Source of the DNA: Ovis canadensis
Taxonomy: Eukaryota; Chordata; Mammalia; Artiodactyla; Bovidae
Direction of reading: 5' to 3'
Length of the DNA stretch: 64,000 nt
Assembly (NCBI RefSeq): GCF_042477335.2
Contig: NC_091255.1
Location: 49,950,501-50,014,500 of the forward strand
The notes beneath the pieces are model-generated. The model was not told the origin of the DNA. It saw only the letters and a program-made list of their open reading frames with translations, and did not search any database. Shown here in pieces: positions 46,104 through 60,149 of this stretch (position 1 is its first letter; the number at the start of each line of letters is the position of its first letter). The position numbers were made by a program, and so were the translations under genes.

Positions 46104-48235
46104 TTTCCAAGAAGCAACAGTTAGAACCAGACATGGAACAATGAACTGGTTCAAAACTGGGAAAGGAGTACATCAAAGCCCTATATTGTCACCCTGCTTA
46201 TTTAGTTTATATGCAGAGTATATCATGGAAAATGCCAGGCTGGATTAATCACAAACTGGAATCAAATTACTGGCAGAAATGTCAATAACTTCAGATATAC
46301 AGATGATACCACTCTAATAGCAGAAAGCAAAGAGGAACTAAAGAGCCTCTTGATGAGGATGAAAGAGGAAAGTGAAAAAGCTGGCTTAAAACTGAACATT
46401 CAAAAAATTAAGATCATGGCATCAAGTCCCATCACTTCTGGAGGAAAAGTGGAAACAGTGGCAGATTTTATTTTCTTGGGCTCCAAAATCACTATGAATG
46501 GTGACTGCAGCCACGAAGCCAAAAGACGCTAGGTCCTTGGAAGAAAAGCTATGACAAACCTAGACAGTGTATTAAAAAGCAGAGACATCCTTTTGCACAA
46601 TGAAGGAAACTATAAGCAAGATGAAAAGTTAGCCTTCAGAATGAGAGAAAATAATAGCAAATTAAGCAAATGACAAAAAATTAACCTCCAAAATACACAA
46701 GCAACTCATGCAGCTCAATGCCAGAAAAATAAATGACCCAATCAAAAAATGGGCCAAAGAACTAAACAGACATTTCTCCAAAAACATACAGATGGCTAAC
46801 AAATGCATGAAACATGCTCAACATCACTCATTGTCAGAGAAATGCAAATCAAGACCACAATGAGGTACCATTTCACACCAGTCAGAATGGCTGTGATCCA
46901 AAAGTCCATAAGCAATAAATGCTGGAGAGGGTGTGGAGAAAAGGGAACCCTCTTATACTGTTGGTGGGAATGCAAGCTAGTACAGCCACTATGGAGAACA
47001 GTGTGGAGATTCCTTAAAAAACTGGAAATAGAACTGCCTTATGACGCAGCAATCCCACTGCTGGGCATACACACCGAGGAAACCAGAATTGAAAGAGACA
47101 CATGTACCCCAATGTTCATTGCAGCACTGTTTACAATAACTAGGACATGGAAGCAATCTAGTTGTCCATCAGCAGATGAATGGATAAGGAAGCTGTGGTA
47201 CATATACACAATGGAATATTTCTCAGCTATAAAAAAAGAATGCATTTGAGTCAGTTCTAATGAGGTGGATGAAACTGGAGCCTATTATACAGAGTGAAGT
47301 AAGCCAGAAAGAGAAATACCAATACAGTATATTAACACATATATGTGGAATTTAGAAAGACAGTAATGATGACCCTATGTACAAGACAGCAAAAAGACTC
47401 AGATGTAAAGAACAGACTTTTAGACTATGTGGGAGAAGGTGAGGGTGGGACAATATGAGAGAATAGCATTGAAACATGTAGATTACCATATGTAAAATAG
47501 ATGACCAGTGCAAATTTGATGCATGAAGCAGGGCACCCAAAGCTAATGCTCTGGGACAACCCAGAGGGATGGGTTGGGGAGGGAGGTGAGAAGGGAGTTC
47601 AGGATGGTGAGACACATGTACACCCACGACTGATTCATGTCAATGTATGGCAAAAAAAAAAAAAAACCCACCACAATATTGTAAAGTAATTAGCCTCCAA
47701 TTAAAATAAATTATTTTTTTAATGAAGAAAATTAAAAAGCAGAGACATCACTTTGCCAACAAAGGTCCCTATAGTCAAAGTTATGGTTTTTCCAGTAGTC
47801 ATGAAAAATGACTATAAAATCATTTATAGTCATTTGGATCACAAAGAAGACTGAGTGACAAACATTTGATGCTTTCAAATTGTGGTGCTGGAGAACTCTT
47901 GAGAGTACTCTGAACAGCAAAGAGATCAAACCAGTCAATCCTGAAGGGAATCAGTCCTGAATATTCATTGTAAGGACTGATGCTGAAACTGAAGCTCCAT
48001 TATTTGGCCACCTGATGAGAAGAGCCGATTCATTGGAAAAGACCCTAATTCTGGGAAAGATTGAGGGTGAGAGGAGAAGGGGACAACAGAGGATGAGAAG
48101 GTTGGATGGCATCACCAACTCAATGGACATGAGTCTGAGCAAACTCCAGGAGATAATGAAGGACAGAGAGGCCTGGGTGCTCAGTCCATGGGGTCACAAA
48201 GAGTCAGACATGACTTAGCAACTGAACAGCAACCA
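46104..48235 (+). mobile_element. BovB LINE split by a younger L1
   Basis: RT-domain BovB sequence (46104-46589, MASSPITSG and FIFLGSKIT readable) resumes after the L1 at 47731 (CTTTGCCAACAAAGGTCC) and runs to the 3' end CTTAGCAACTGAACAGCAAC near 48235. Many stops. Confidence 0.88.
46590..47730 (+). mobile_element. Younger ruminant L1 inserted in BovB
   Basis: 5'-truncated L1: ORF2 C-terminal region (frame 46803-47249 with [20 protein letters not shown]) then the 3' UTR (GTAAAGTAATTAGCCTCCAA) and an A/T-rich tail. Flanked by a perfect 19-bp duplication at 46571-46589 and 47731-47749. Confidence 0.93.
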
Positions 48236-48540
48236 CAGTGTAACTGGAAAGACATTCCATATTTATGGATTGGAAGATTTAATGTTGTTACAAAGATATC
48301 ATTGCCCAAAGCAAACTACAGATTCAATGCACTCTGTATCAAAATCCAGTGATGTCTTTTGCAAAATGGATCATAGACCTAAACATAAGAACTAAATCAA
48401 TAGAACTCTTAGAAGAAAACATAAAGAGAAAATCTTCATGACATTGGATTTGGCAATGATTTCTCGGCGATGAAACCAAAAGCACAGATAGCAAAAGAAA
48501 AAGTAGGTAAAATGAACTTTACAAAAATTAAAATAAGAAG

Positions 48541-48940
48541 AGACTTCCTTGCTAGCCCAGTGGTTAAGAATCTGCCTGCCAATGCAGGTGACATGGGTTT
48601 GATCCTGATACATCACTGACTCGATGGACATGAGTTTGAGCAAACTCCAGGAAATAGTGAAGGGTAGGGAAGCTTAGTGTGCTGCAGTTCATGGGATTGC
48701 ATAGCGTTGGACACAACTTAGTGTCTGAACTACAACAATGGAAGATTCCACATGCCTCGGAGTAACTAAGTCCATGCGCCACAACTGCTGAGCCCGTGTC
48801 CTAGAGCCTATGCTTGGCAACTACTGAAGCCATGGCAATGAGAAGCCCATGCTCCAAAACTAGAGAGTAGCCCCCACTCGCCAAAACTAGAGAAAGCTCA
48901 TGTGCAGCAGAAGACCCAGAGCAATTAGCCATAAAAAATA
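48541..48940 (+). mobile_element. tRNA-derived SINE (CHR/ART2-like) with a BovB-tail insert
   Basis: Head TTAAGAATCTGCCTGCCAAT (48564 on) breaks near 48605 and the SINE resumes near 48738 (GAAGATTCCACATGCCTCGG) to GAGAAAGCTCATGTGCAGC. The gap holds a BovB 3' tail. Confidence 0.75.
48606..48737 (+). mobile_element. BovB 3' tail inside a SINE
   Basis: ATCACTGACTCGATGGACAT, GAGCAAACTCCAGGAAATAG and GTTGGACACAACTTAGTG are the last ~120 bp of BovB. Confidence 0.8.
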
Positions 48941-49286
48941 ATGAATTTGAGTCAGTTCTAGTGAAGTGGATGAACCTAGAACCTGTTTTATAGTGCAAAG
49001 TAAGTCAGAAAGAGAAAAACAATTATCATATATTAACACATATATATGAAATCCAGAAAAATGTATTAATGAACCTATTTGCAGAAAAGAATGGAGGCAC
49101 AGATATAGAAAATAGACTTGTGGACACAGGGGAAAGAAAGAGTGGGAAGAACGGAGACAGTAGCATTGACATATATACATTACTTTGTATAAAATGATAG
49201 CTGGAGAGAAGCTGCTATATAACACAGGGAGCCCAGCTTGGCACTCTGTGATGACCTAGAGGGGTAGGGTCAGAGGAGGGGAGGGA

Positions 49287-49674
49287 TGTCAGGGAATGTT
49301 TAACAGGAGGATTCCTACTTGCTGTTTCTCATAAATCCTCTGTTCCTTATCAGTGTCTGTTACCAGAAACCAGTGGAACGGCACACCTCTCCCAGGACTG
49401 AGGTCGTAGGATGAGAAAGGCTTGAATCTCCTTCAGTAAACCTTCTCCTTACAACAAAACTGCTTAGTCTCGATCCTCTTTCTTGAGATATGGATTGTCT
49501 CCTGACCTTGTGACCATTATTAATCCCTTGTTCCCTTGGTAACGGTTGCTGTATGTTTGGTTTCCTGATCTTTATCATTGTCGAAAGAAATTTCTTGTAC
49601 ACCAGCCTATATATACTCACAGAAAGATCATTAAAGCACCTTCGCTCCATCAGAGCTTGGGTCCCCGTGTCTTT

Positions 49675-49737
<63 letters not shown>

Positions 49738-49816
49738 CCTCTCTCCGGCTCTCTCTTTCACTTTCCTATCATCGACTCCGGACCACCAGGTTCTGGTCCA
49801 TTAAAGGACTGCAACA
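49287..49816 (+). mobile_element. Solo endogenous retrovirus LTR
   Basis: A 530-bp element with TG...CA ends, flanked by a perfect 6-bp duplication GAGGGA (49281-49286 and 49817-49822), which suits class II (ERVK-like) integration. It has a TATA-like TATATATACTC (about 49609) and an ATTAAA signal (about 49630) followed by a CT microsatellite. No internal retroviral sequence remains, so this is a recombined solo LTR in an old L1. Confidence 0.85.
49671..49737. repeat. (CT)n microsatellite inside the solo LTR
   Basis: Nearly pure CT/TC run with TTTC and TGTC interruptions at its edges. Confidence 0.9.
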
Positions 49817-50246
49817 GAGGGACACTCAAGAGAAAGGTGATATATGTATAATTATGGCTGATCTGCATTGTTGTATGACAGAAACCAACACAACATTGTA
49901 AAGCAATTTTCCCCCAATTGAAAAATAAATTTAAAAAAAAAAACAGTGCAGCCATTAAGTAAATAAATCTTTAAAAAGAGAAAATGAAAAGAATGAAAAA
50001 GAAACCCATAGAATAAGAGAATGATATTTTCAACAATCATATATCTAACAAGCGATTAATGTCAAGAATTTATAATGAAGTTCTACAACTTTAAAAAAAA
50101 ACAGAAAATGAGTATTGGGGAGATATTGGAATCCTTGCACGTTGTTTCTGGGAATATTAAATGGTGCAGCTACCGTGGAAAAGAATCTTGGGTTTTGTCA
50201 GTTAAATATAGAATTACTGTATGACCCAGTACTTCCACATCTAGGT

Positions 50247-50248
<2 letters not shown>

Positions 50249-50293
<45 letters not shown>
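50249..50293. repeat. (AC)n microsatellite
   Basis: About 22 uninterrupted AC units within the L1 fragment. Confidence 0.95.
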
Positions 50294-50295
<2 letters not shown>

Positions 50296-50352
50296 GGAAA
50301 GCAGGGACTTGAACAGAAGACATATGTTCACCAGTGTTCATAGCAGCATTCA

Positions 50353-50755
50353 TTTCAGTTCAGTTCAGTCGCTCAGTCGTGTCCAACTCTTTGTGACCCC
50401 ATGAATCACAGCACGCCAGGCCTCCCTGTCCGTCACCAACTCCCAGAGTTCACTCAGACTCACGTCCATCGAGTCAGTGATGCCATCCAGCCATCTCATC
50501 CTCTGTCGTCCCCTTCTCCTCCTGCCCCCAATCCCTCCCAGCATCAGAGTCTTTTCCAGTGAGTCAATTCTTCACATGAGGTGGCCAAAGTACTGGAGTT
50601 TCAGCTTCAGCATCATTCCTTCCAAAGAAATCCCAGGGCTGATCTCCTTCAGAATGGACTGGTAGGATCTCCTTGCAGTCCAAGGGACTCTCAAGAGCCT
50701 TCTCCAACACCACAGTTCAAAAGCATCAATTCTTCAGCGCTCAGCTTTCTTCATT
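50353..50755 (-). mobile_element. BovB 3'-end fragment
   Basis: Complement of BovB: TTCAGTTCAGTTCAGTCGCT at left through TCCATCGAGTCAGTGATGCC to GCGCTCAGCTTTCTTCATTA. Little diverged. Confidence 0.92.
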
Positions 50756-50861
50756 AGTCACAACCAAAAGGAGGATGACACAAAATATCCATTGGTGGAT
50801 GAAGAAACAAACAAAATGTTTTATATATATGTAATGAAATCGTTATTCACTCTTTAAAAGA

Positions 50862-51728
50862 ACTTGGAGGTAATGGTGGCAACTATGGCAGTGGTCCTGG
50901 TTAAAGTAGTAGAGAAGGCTATGGTGGTGTTGGACCAGAATATGGTAACCAAGGTGGTGGATAGGGTGGCGGTGGTGGAGGATATGATGGTTACAGTGAA
51001 GGAGGAAATCTTGGAGGTAACTATGTGGTGGTGGAAACTATAATGATTTTGAAAATTATAGTGGACAACAGCAATCAAATTATAGACCCATGAAAGCAGG
51101 CAGTTTTGATGGAAGAAGCTCATCCAGTCGCTATGGTGGTGGTTATGGGTCTGGTGGTGGAAGTGGTGGATATGATAGCTGCTGCTGCTGCTAAGTCAGC
51201 TCAGTCATGTCCGACTCTAAGCGACCCCATGGATTGCAGCCTACCAGGCTCCTCCGTCCATGGGATTTGCCAGGCAAGAGTACTGGAGTGGGTTGCCACT
51301 GCCTTCTCCGGGATATGGTAGCAGAAGGTTCTAAATACTCAGAAGAAAAGGGCTACAGTTCTTAGCAGGAGAGAGAGCGAGGAGTTGACAGGAAAACTGC
51401 AGGTTAGTTTGAGACAGTCATCCCAAATGTGTTAGAGGAACTGTAAAAATCTGCCACAGAAGGAACGATGATCCATAGTCAGAAAATTTACTGCACCTTA
51501 CACAGGAAATGCTTCTTGTTCACAACGGTCATGGCAACAGTTTGCAAAAAGTGCAGCTATTGATTAATGCAATGTAGTATCAATTAGATGGTACATTCCT
51601 GAGGTCTTTTATTTGTTGTAGCTTTATCTTTTTCTTTTTCTTTTCATTACATCAGGTCTATTGCCCTGTAAACTGTGGTAGTGGTACCAGGAATTTAAAA
51701 AATAAGGAATTTTTAACTTTGAAAAAAC
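50862..51728 (+). pseudogene. HNRNPA3P: Processed pseudogene of HNRNPA3 (3' part)
   Basis: The Gly-rich C-terminal part of hnRNP A3 is readable: NQGGG, GGGGGGYDGY, then in another frame [23 protein letters not shown] and SRRF stop. Intron-free 3' UTR-like sequence follows (GGGCTACAGTTCTTAGCAGG and onward to about 51728). The copy is 5'-truncated and has two in-frame stops (about 50903 and 50972) and a frameshift near 51023. A BOV-A SINE interrupts it at 51179-51310. It cannot encode a functional protein. Family assignment is from memory of HNRNPA3. Confidence 0.8.
51179..51310 (-). mobile_element. BOV-A monomer SINE inside the HNRNPA3 pseudogene
   Basis: The complement of the BOV-A consensus is visible (GCTGCTGCTGCTAAGTC at the left, GGCAAGAGTACTGGAGTGGG near the right). 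It is flanked by near-identical 11-bp copies, GGATATGATAG (51168-51178) and GGATATGGTAG (51311-51321), which look like a target-site duplication with one later change. Confidence 0.85.
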
Positions 51729-51739
51729 AAAAGAGAAAA

Positions 51740-52100
51740 ATTTCAGTACATGGTACAATACGAATGAAGCTGAAAACAGTATACAATGAAAAAAGCCAGA
51801 TCTGAAAGAACAAATAGTGTAAAATTCCATTTCTTTATACAAGGTACCCAAAAGAGTGAAATTCTTATGGACAGAAAATAGAATAGACGTTACCAGGGGC
51901 TTGAGGCAGGGGAGTTTGGGGAGTTATTGTTTAGTACGTCCAGAGTTTCAGTTTGGGCTGATGAAAAATTTCTAGAGATGGATAGAGACGATGAGTGCAC
52001 CGCAATGTAAATGTACCTTATGCCACTGAGTTGTACACTAAAACCGGTTAAAATGGTAAATTTTATGTCATCTATATTTTACCACTAATGTTTTAAAAGT
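51740..52100 (+). mobile_element. Old L1 3' end
   Basis: TTACCAGGGGCTTGAGGCAG, GCCACTGAGTTGTACACTAA and GGTAAATTTTATGTCATCTA are the 3' UTR of an old mammalian L1. Confidence 0.7.
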
Positions 52101-52335
52101 TGGGATGCTGGCAGGACTGTGTTCCTTTCTGGAGGCTCTCCATTAGAGTTAAACCAAGATACCCATTCTTGTTGAATTCTGATGTCACGGTCAGCACTCT
52201 GAGATTTGCCCGCAGTGCCAGCCTAGTATTCACAGTGCCAGGGACTAGTTTATAATAGCAGTAACTGGGGATTAGATTTAGATAAAAAATTAGATGAAAG
52301 ATCCCTTTTAAGACTTTATAAACAACCTGCAAATA

Positions 52336-52984
52336 TATGGGGAAACAGTGGAAACAGTGGCAGACTCTATTATTTTTTTTTGGGGGGGGGGGGCGTTCCA
52401 AAATCACTGCAGATGGTGACTGCAACCATGAAATTAAAAGACACTTGCTCCTTGGAAGAAAAGTTATGACCAACCTAGATAGCATATTAAAAAGCAGAGA
52501 CATTACTTTGCCAACAAAGGTCCGTCTAGTCAAGTCTATGGTTTTTCCAATAGTCATGTATGGATGTAAGAGTTGGACTATAACGAAAGTTGAGCACCGA
52601 AGAACTGATGCTTTTGAACTGTGGTGTTGGAGAAGACTCTTGAGAATCCGTTGGACTGCAAGGAGATCCAACCAGTCCATCCTAAAGGAAATCAGTCCTG
52701 AATAATCATTGGAAGGACTGATGTTGAAGCTGAAACTCCAATACTTTGGCCACCTGATGTGAAGAACTGACTCATTTGAAAAGACCGTGATGCTGGGAAA
52801 GATTGAGGGTGGGAGGAAAAGGGGACAACAGAGGATGAGGTGGTTGAATGGCATCACTGACTCACTGGACATGAGTTTGAGTAGACTCCGGGAGTTGGTG
52901 ATGGAGAGGGAGGCCTGGCGTGCTGCAGTCCATGGGGCCACAAAGAGTTGATCACAACTGAGCAACTGAACTGAACTGAACTGA
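52336..52984 (+). mobile_element. BovB 3' fragment with target-site duplication
   Basis: KITADGDCNHEIKRHLLLGR and [18 protein letters not shown] are readable in the frame 52337-52705; the 3' end is GAACTGAACTGAA. A 10-bp AAACAACCTG lies at 52320-52329 and 52985-52994. Contains a 12-G run at 52382-52393. Confidence 0.92.
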
Positions 52985-52994
52985 AAACAACCTG

Positions 52995-53324
52995 TAGCCA
53001 GGACTGCATTTTTCACGATGTGTCTCCCCTTCCCCACCATCCAGGGTCTACATAGAGTAGGTATCCAACAGGTACTGGTTAGATTGGATAGAGAAAGGTA
53101 GGAGTATAAACAGAAAAGCTGGTGGGGTCTCTGAGCCCCAGAGGAGAGGAAGCAAGCTGCTGGAGCCCAGGCTGATTATGATCCCCAGGAGGGAGATCAG
53201 GAGGAAGGAGGAAGGAGGAAGTCCAGGGCACAGCAGGCAAGCCATGGGGTCCCTTCATTGTATGATCCTGAGGCTGCCTGGACCACCAGTAACACAGATG
53301 ATACAGTGCTAGATCTAAAACTTC
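52995..53324. other. Unassigned intergenic
   Basis: No gene recognised in about 330 bp; GGAAGGAGGAAG-type purine tract near 53205. Confidence 0.35.
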
Positions 53325-55035
53325 CTGCTGAGTACAGAGTGAAGTAAGTCAGAAAAAGAAAAACAAATATTGTATATTAATGCATATATATGGAATATAG
53401 AAAATGATGCCAATGAACCTGTTTGCAGGGCAGGAATAGAAACACAGATGTAGAAAACAAACTTGTGGACATGGACAGGGGTAGAAGGTGGGATTAACTG
53501 AGAGAGTAACATTATCATATAGACACTAACATGTGTAAAAAAAAAAAAATAAAGCTAGTGGGAAGCTGCTGCCTAGCACAGGAAGCTCAGCTCGGGGCTC
53601 TGTGATGCCCTTGAGGGGTGGGATAAGGGGGTGTGGGGGGAGGGAGGCTCAGGAGGGAAGGGCTGTATGTGTACACGCAGCTGATTCACCTTGTTATTCA
53701 GCAGAAACTAACCACCGCACAATTACACTCATCTCACACGCTAGTAAAGTAATGCTCAAATTCTCCAAGCCAGGCTTCAGCAATATGTGAACCGTGAACT
53801 TCCTGATGTTCAAGCTGGTTTTAGAAAAGGCAGAAGAACCAGAGATCAAATTGCCAACATCCTCTGGATTATAGAAAAAGCAAGAGAGTTCCAGAAAAAC
53901 ATCTATTTCTGCTTTAATGACTATGCCAAAGCCTTTGACTGTGTGGATCACAATAAACTGTGGAAAATTCTGAAAGAGATGGGAATACCAGACCACCTGA
54001 CCTGCCTCCTGAGAAACCTATATGCAGGTCAGGAAGCAACAGTTAGAACTGGACATGGAACAACAGACTGGTTCCAAATAAGAAAAGGAATATGTCAAGG
54101 CTGTATATTGTCACCCTGCTTATTTAACTTACATGAAGAGTACATCCTGAGAAACGCTGGACTGAAAGAAGCACAAGCTGGAATCAAGATTGCCGGGAGA
54201 AATATCAATAACCTCAGATATGCAGATGACAACACCCTAATGGCAGAAAGTGAAGAGGAACTAAAAAACCTCTTGATGAAAGTGAAAGAGGAGAATGAAA
54301 AACTTGGCTTCAAGCTCAACATTCAGAAAACGAAGATCATGGCATCCAGTCCCATCACTTCATGGGAAATAGATGGGGAAACAGTGGAAACAGTGCCAGA
54401 CTTTATTTTGGGGGGCTCCAAAATCACTGAAGATGGTTGATTGCAGCCATGAAATTAAAAGATGCTTACTCCTTGGAAGGAAAGTTATGAGCAACCTAGA
54501 TAGCATATTAACAAGCAGAGATATTACTTTGTCAACAAAGGTCCATCTAGTCAAGGCTATGGTTTTTCCAGTGGTCATGTATGGATGTGAGAGTTGGACT
54601 GTGAAGAAAGCTGAGCACCAAAGAATTGATGCTTTTGAACTGTGGTGTTGGAGAAGACTCTTGAGAGTCCCTTGGACTGCAAGGAGGTCCAACCAGTCCA
54701 TCCTAAAGGAGATCAGTCCTGGGTGTTCATTGGAAGGACTGATGCTAAAGCTGAAACTCCAATACTTTGGCCACCTCATGCAAAGAGTTGACTCATTGGA
54801 AAAGACTTTGATGCTGGGAGAGACTGTGGGCAGGAGGAGAAGGGGACAACAGAGGATGAGATGGCTGGATGGCATCACCGACTCGATGCACACAAGTTTG
54901 GGTGAACTCCAGGAGCTGGTGATAGACAGGGAGGCCTGGCATGAGTCGGACACGACTGAGCGACTGAACTGAACTGAACTGAACAACATTGTAAAGCAAT
55001 TATACTCCAGTAACAAATAAATAAAACTTTCAGCT
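53325..55035 (+). mobile_element. L1 3' end split by a BovB
   Basis: The L1 3' region (GCAGAAACTAAC at 53701-53712) is interrupted by BovB and resumes at about 54984 (ACATTGTAAAGCAATTATAC) to an A-rich end. Confidence 0.8.
53713..54983 (+). mobile_element. BovB LINE, RT domain to 3' end
   Basis: Open 217-codon segment 53787-54440 (MNRELPDVQAGFRKGRRTRD; NNLRYADDNTLMAESEEELK) followed by 54373-54972 in another frame ([19 protein letters not shown]). The RT YADD box is present, but a frameshift near 54435 and other changes break the ORF. 3' end GACTGAACTGAACTGAAC. Confidence 0.93.
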
Positions 55036-55379
55036 TAGAAAAGATGAGCTTTGCATAGCCTCTATCCAGCCCCCAGCTCATGCCTCTTCATTTTAGTTTC
55101 AGATACAATCAACTCTAGGAGATATCCTGGTCAGGAGGGGTGAGGGAGTAAATCCAAGAATGGCTGAGGGAGATGGAGCCACACTGCAGTTGTCCTGCCC
55201 TCTTTCCTGCCCACCCCCATTCTCCCATGGGACCAGCCATCTGTCCACCAGCCCCGGAGCAGCTTTCCTATCCAAGACTCAAGCCATTATATGTAAGGTT
55301 CTGCTTTCAAGTGGCCTTTTATAGAGTGCTCAAGCAACAGGCGTGATGAGACAAATAAATACCAATGGGAAAGGCATGT
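55036..55379. other. Intergenic downstream of KRT31
   Basis: Low-repeat spacer; no gene recognised. Confidence 0.35.
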
Positions 55380-55399
55380 ACTTTGCCAAGGAAATTGAG

Positions 55400-55405
55400 T
55401 TTATT
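55400..55405 (-). other. Polyadenylation signal of KRT31
   Basis: AATAAA on the minus strand within GAGTTTATTAGAAG (plus strand), 256 bp past the stop. It predicts a 3' UTR of about 280 nt ending near 55380. Confidence 0.75.
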
Positions 55406-55660
55406 AGAAGGTTACAAGGGAGCGTTGCTGACACGTGGGCAGGCTCTCTGCGCAAGCCAAGAAGAAACAGTCCCCAGTGAAGGAAAGTGTGGGCAGGGAT
55501 CATCTTGAGGAGGTTGGGTGAGCTTCTGGATTTCCCCCCTGGGGCAGCTCCAGCCATGCACATTGTGTTTTCTAACCCATTTGTTGGAAAGAACCAGGGC
55601 CAAGTCACAGCTCCAGAACCCTGGGCCCTGTCTCCTTGCTCCTTGGGCAACCACTGGACT

Positions 55661-59227
<3,567 letters not shown>

Positions 59228-59299
59228 TTATTTTTTCACTGCTTTTCAAATGCCCTTCCCTTCAATCTGTTATTGGCCTTCCTCAGAAGAGTCCCTTGT

Positions 59300-59307
59300 C
59301 CCATAAA
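59300..59307 (-). promoter_or_regulatory. Candidate HOXC13 site, KRT31 promoter
   Basis: TTTATGGG on the minus strand fits TT(A/T)ATNRR, about 121 bp upstream of the TATA box. A second shared block, CTTCTTGTTAAGTCAAGACT (59321-59340, plus strand), closely matches the KRT33 promoter at 21836-21855. Confidence 0.4.
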
Positions 59308-59344
59308 CTTTTTTACTTGGCTTCTTGTTAAGTCAAGACTACTC

Positions 59345-59786
59345 TTCAGGCTGTGCACCCATGAAATCATTGTCCTGCGGTAGACTTTCAAAGAAGCCAC
59401 ATAGTCTAGCCCGAGGATCTGCCCTTGTTAATTGGGAGTTAGTCCATCCAATGACATTCTTTTGTGTTACGTGATCTGATAAAACCATGATCAAATTCAC
59501 CTCCTGGCCCATCTGGCATGTCCAGGGAGGGACTAGGATTGAATCAAGGAACAAGCTGCATTAAGTCAGAAATATGTTCCCTTTCCATCTGCTTTGAGAC
59601 AGAATCCTTCAATGATACAGAATCCTTCAATGATGTGGAGTCCAAGCCTTAGAAGACGCGAGGTGGATGAGAATCAACTCGGGCCACAGTCAAGAAGGAT
59701 GGACAGCTATTTGTGCGATGCCACCTGCCTATCACTCAAAAGGACTGTAAAAGGAAAAGAATCTAAAAAAGAGTGGATATATGTAT
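59345..59786. other. Intergenic upstream of KRT31
   Basis: Distal 5' flank of KRT31. Contains a short tandem copy of CAGAATCCTTCAATGAT (59601-59636). No gene recognised. Confidence 0.4.
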
Positions 59787-60000
59787 GTGTGCAGGCATGC
59801 TCAATCACTTCAATAGTGTCCACCTCTTTGTGACCCTAGGGACTGTAGCCTACCAGGCTCCTCTGTCCATGGGATTCACCTGGCAAGAATACTGGAGTGG
59901 GTAGCCTTGCCCTCCTTCAGGGGATATTCCCAACCAGGGATCAAACCCGGGTCTCCCACATTGCAGGCAGATTCTTTACAGCTGAGCCAATGGGGAAACC
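59787..60000 (-). mobile_element. Bov-tA SINE
   Basis: Complement of Bov-tA: GCATGCTCAATCACTTCAAT at left and ACAGCTGAGCCAATGGGGAA at right. Confidence 0.87.
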
Positions 60001-60140
60001 CAGATACATGTTATGTGCATAACTGATTCACTTTGCTGTACAGCAGAAACTAATGTAACATCATAAAGCAATTTTCCTCCAATTACAAAACATAAATTTT
60101 TAAAAAGTAATAAATTTTAATTTAAAAAATAAAATTTAAA
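60001..60140 (+). mobile_element. L1 3'-tail fragment
   Basis: GTACAGCAGAAACTAATGTA and AAGCAATTTTCCTCCAATTA with an A/T-rich end are an L1 3' UTR. Confidence 0.75.
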
Positions 60141-60149
60141 AAGGTCTGT

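Larger units (their letters stand above)
45890..49945 (+). mobile_element. Old L1 broken by nested BovB, L1, SINE and LTR insertions
   Basis: L1 ORF2 sequence at 45890-46103 (GCAAAACATTGCCAAAAGAA) continues at 48236-48540 (AAAGACATTCCATATTTATG), then at about 48940-49286 (3' region) and 49817-49945 (3' UTR end, CAACACAACATTGTAAAGC). The gaps are filled by later insertions. The old copy is beyond coding. Confidence 0.8.
49946..50861 (+). mobile_element. Further L1 fragment with CA repeat and BovB insert
   Basis: GGAATATTAAATGGTGCAGC, GTATGACCCAGTACTTCCAC and AAATATCCATTGGTGGATGA belong to an L1 ORF2/3' region split by a minus-strand BovB. Confidence 0.65.

Noticed and set aside
49360-49851. 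RE- and LS-rich ORFs
   Set aside because: Translations of the CT microsatellite inside the solo LTR.
52093-53040. 315-codon minus-strand ORF
   Set aside because: It is antisense to a BovB fragment with flanking sequence; the readable protein is the plus-strand BovB.
54360-55016. 218-codon minus-strand ORF
   Set aside because: Antisense of BovB; same repeat signature as 52093-53040.
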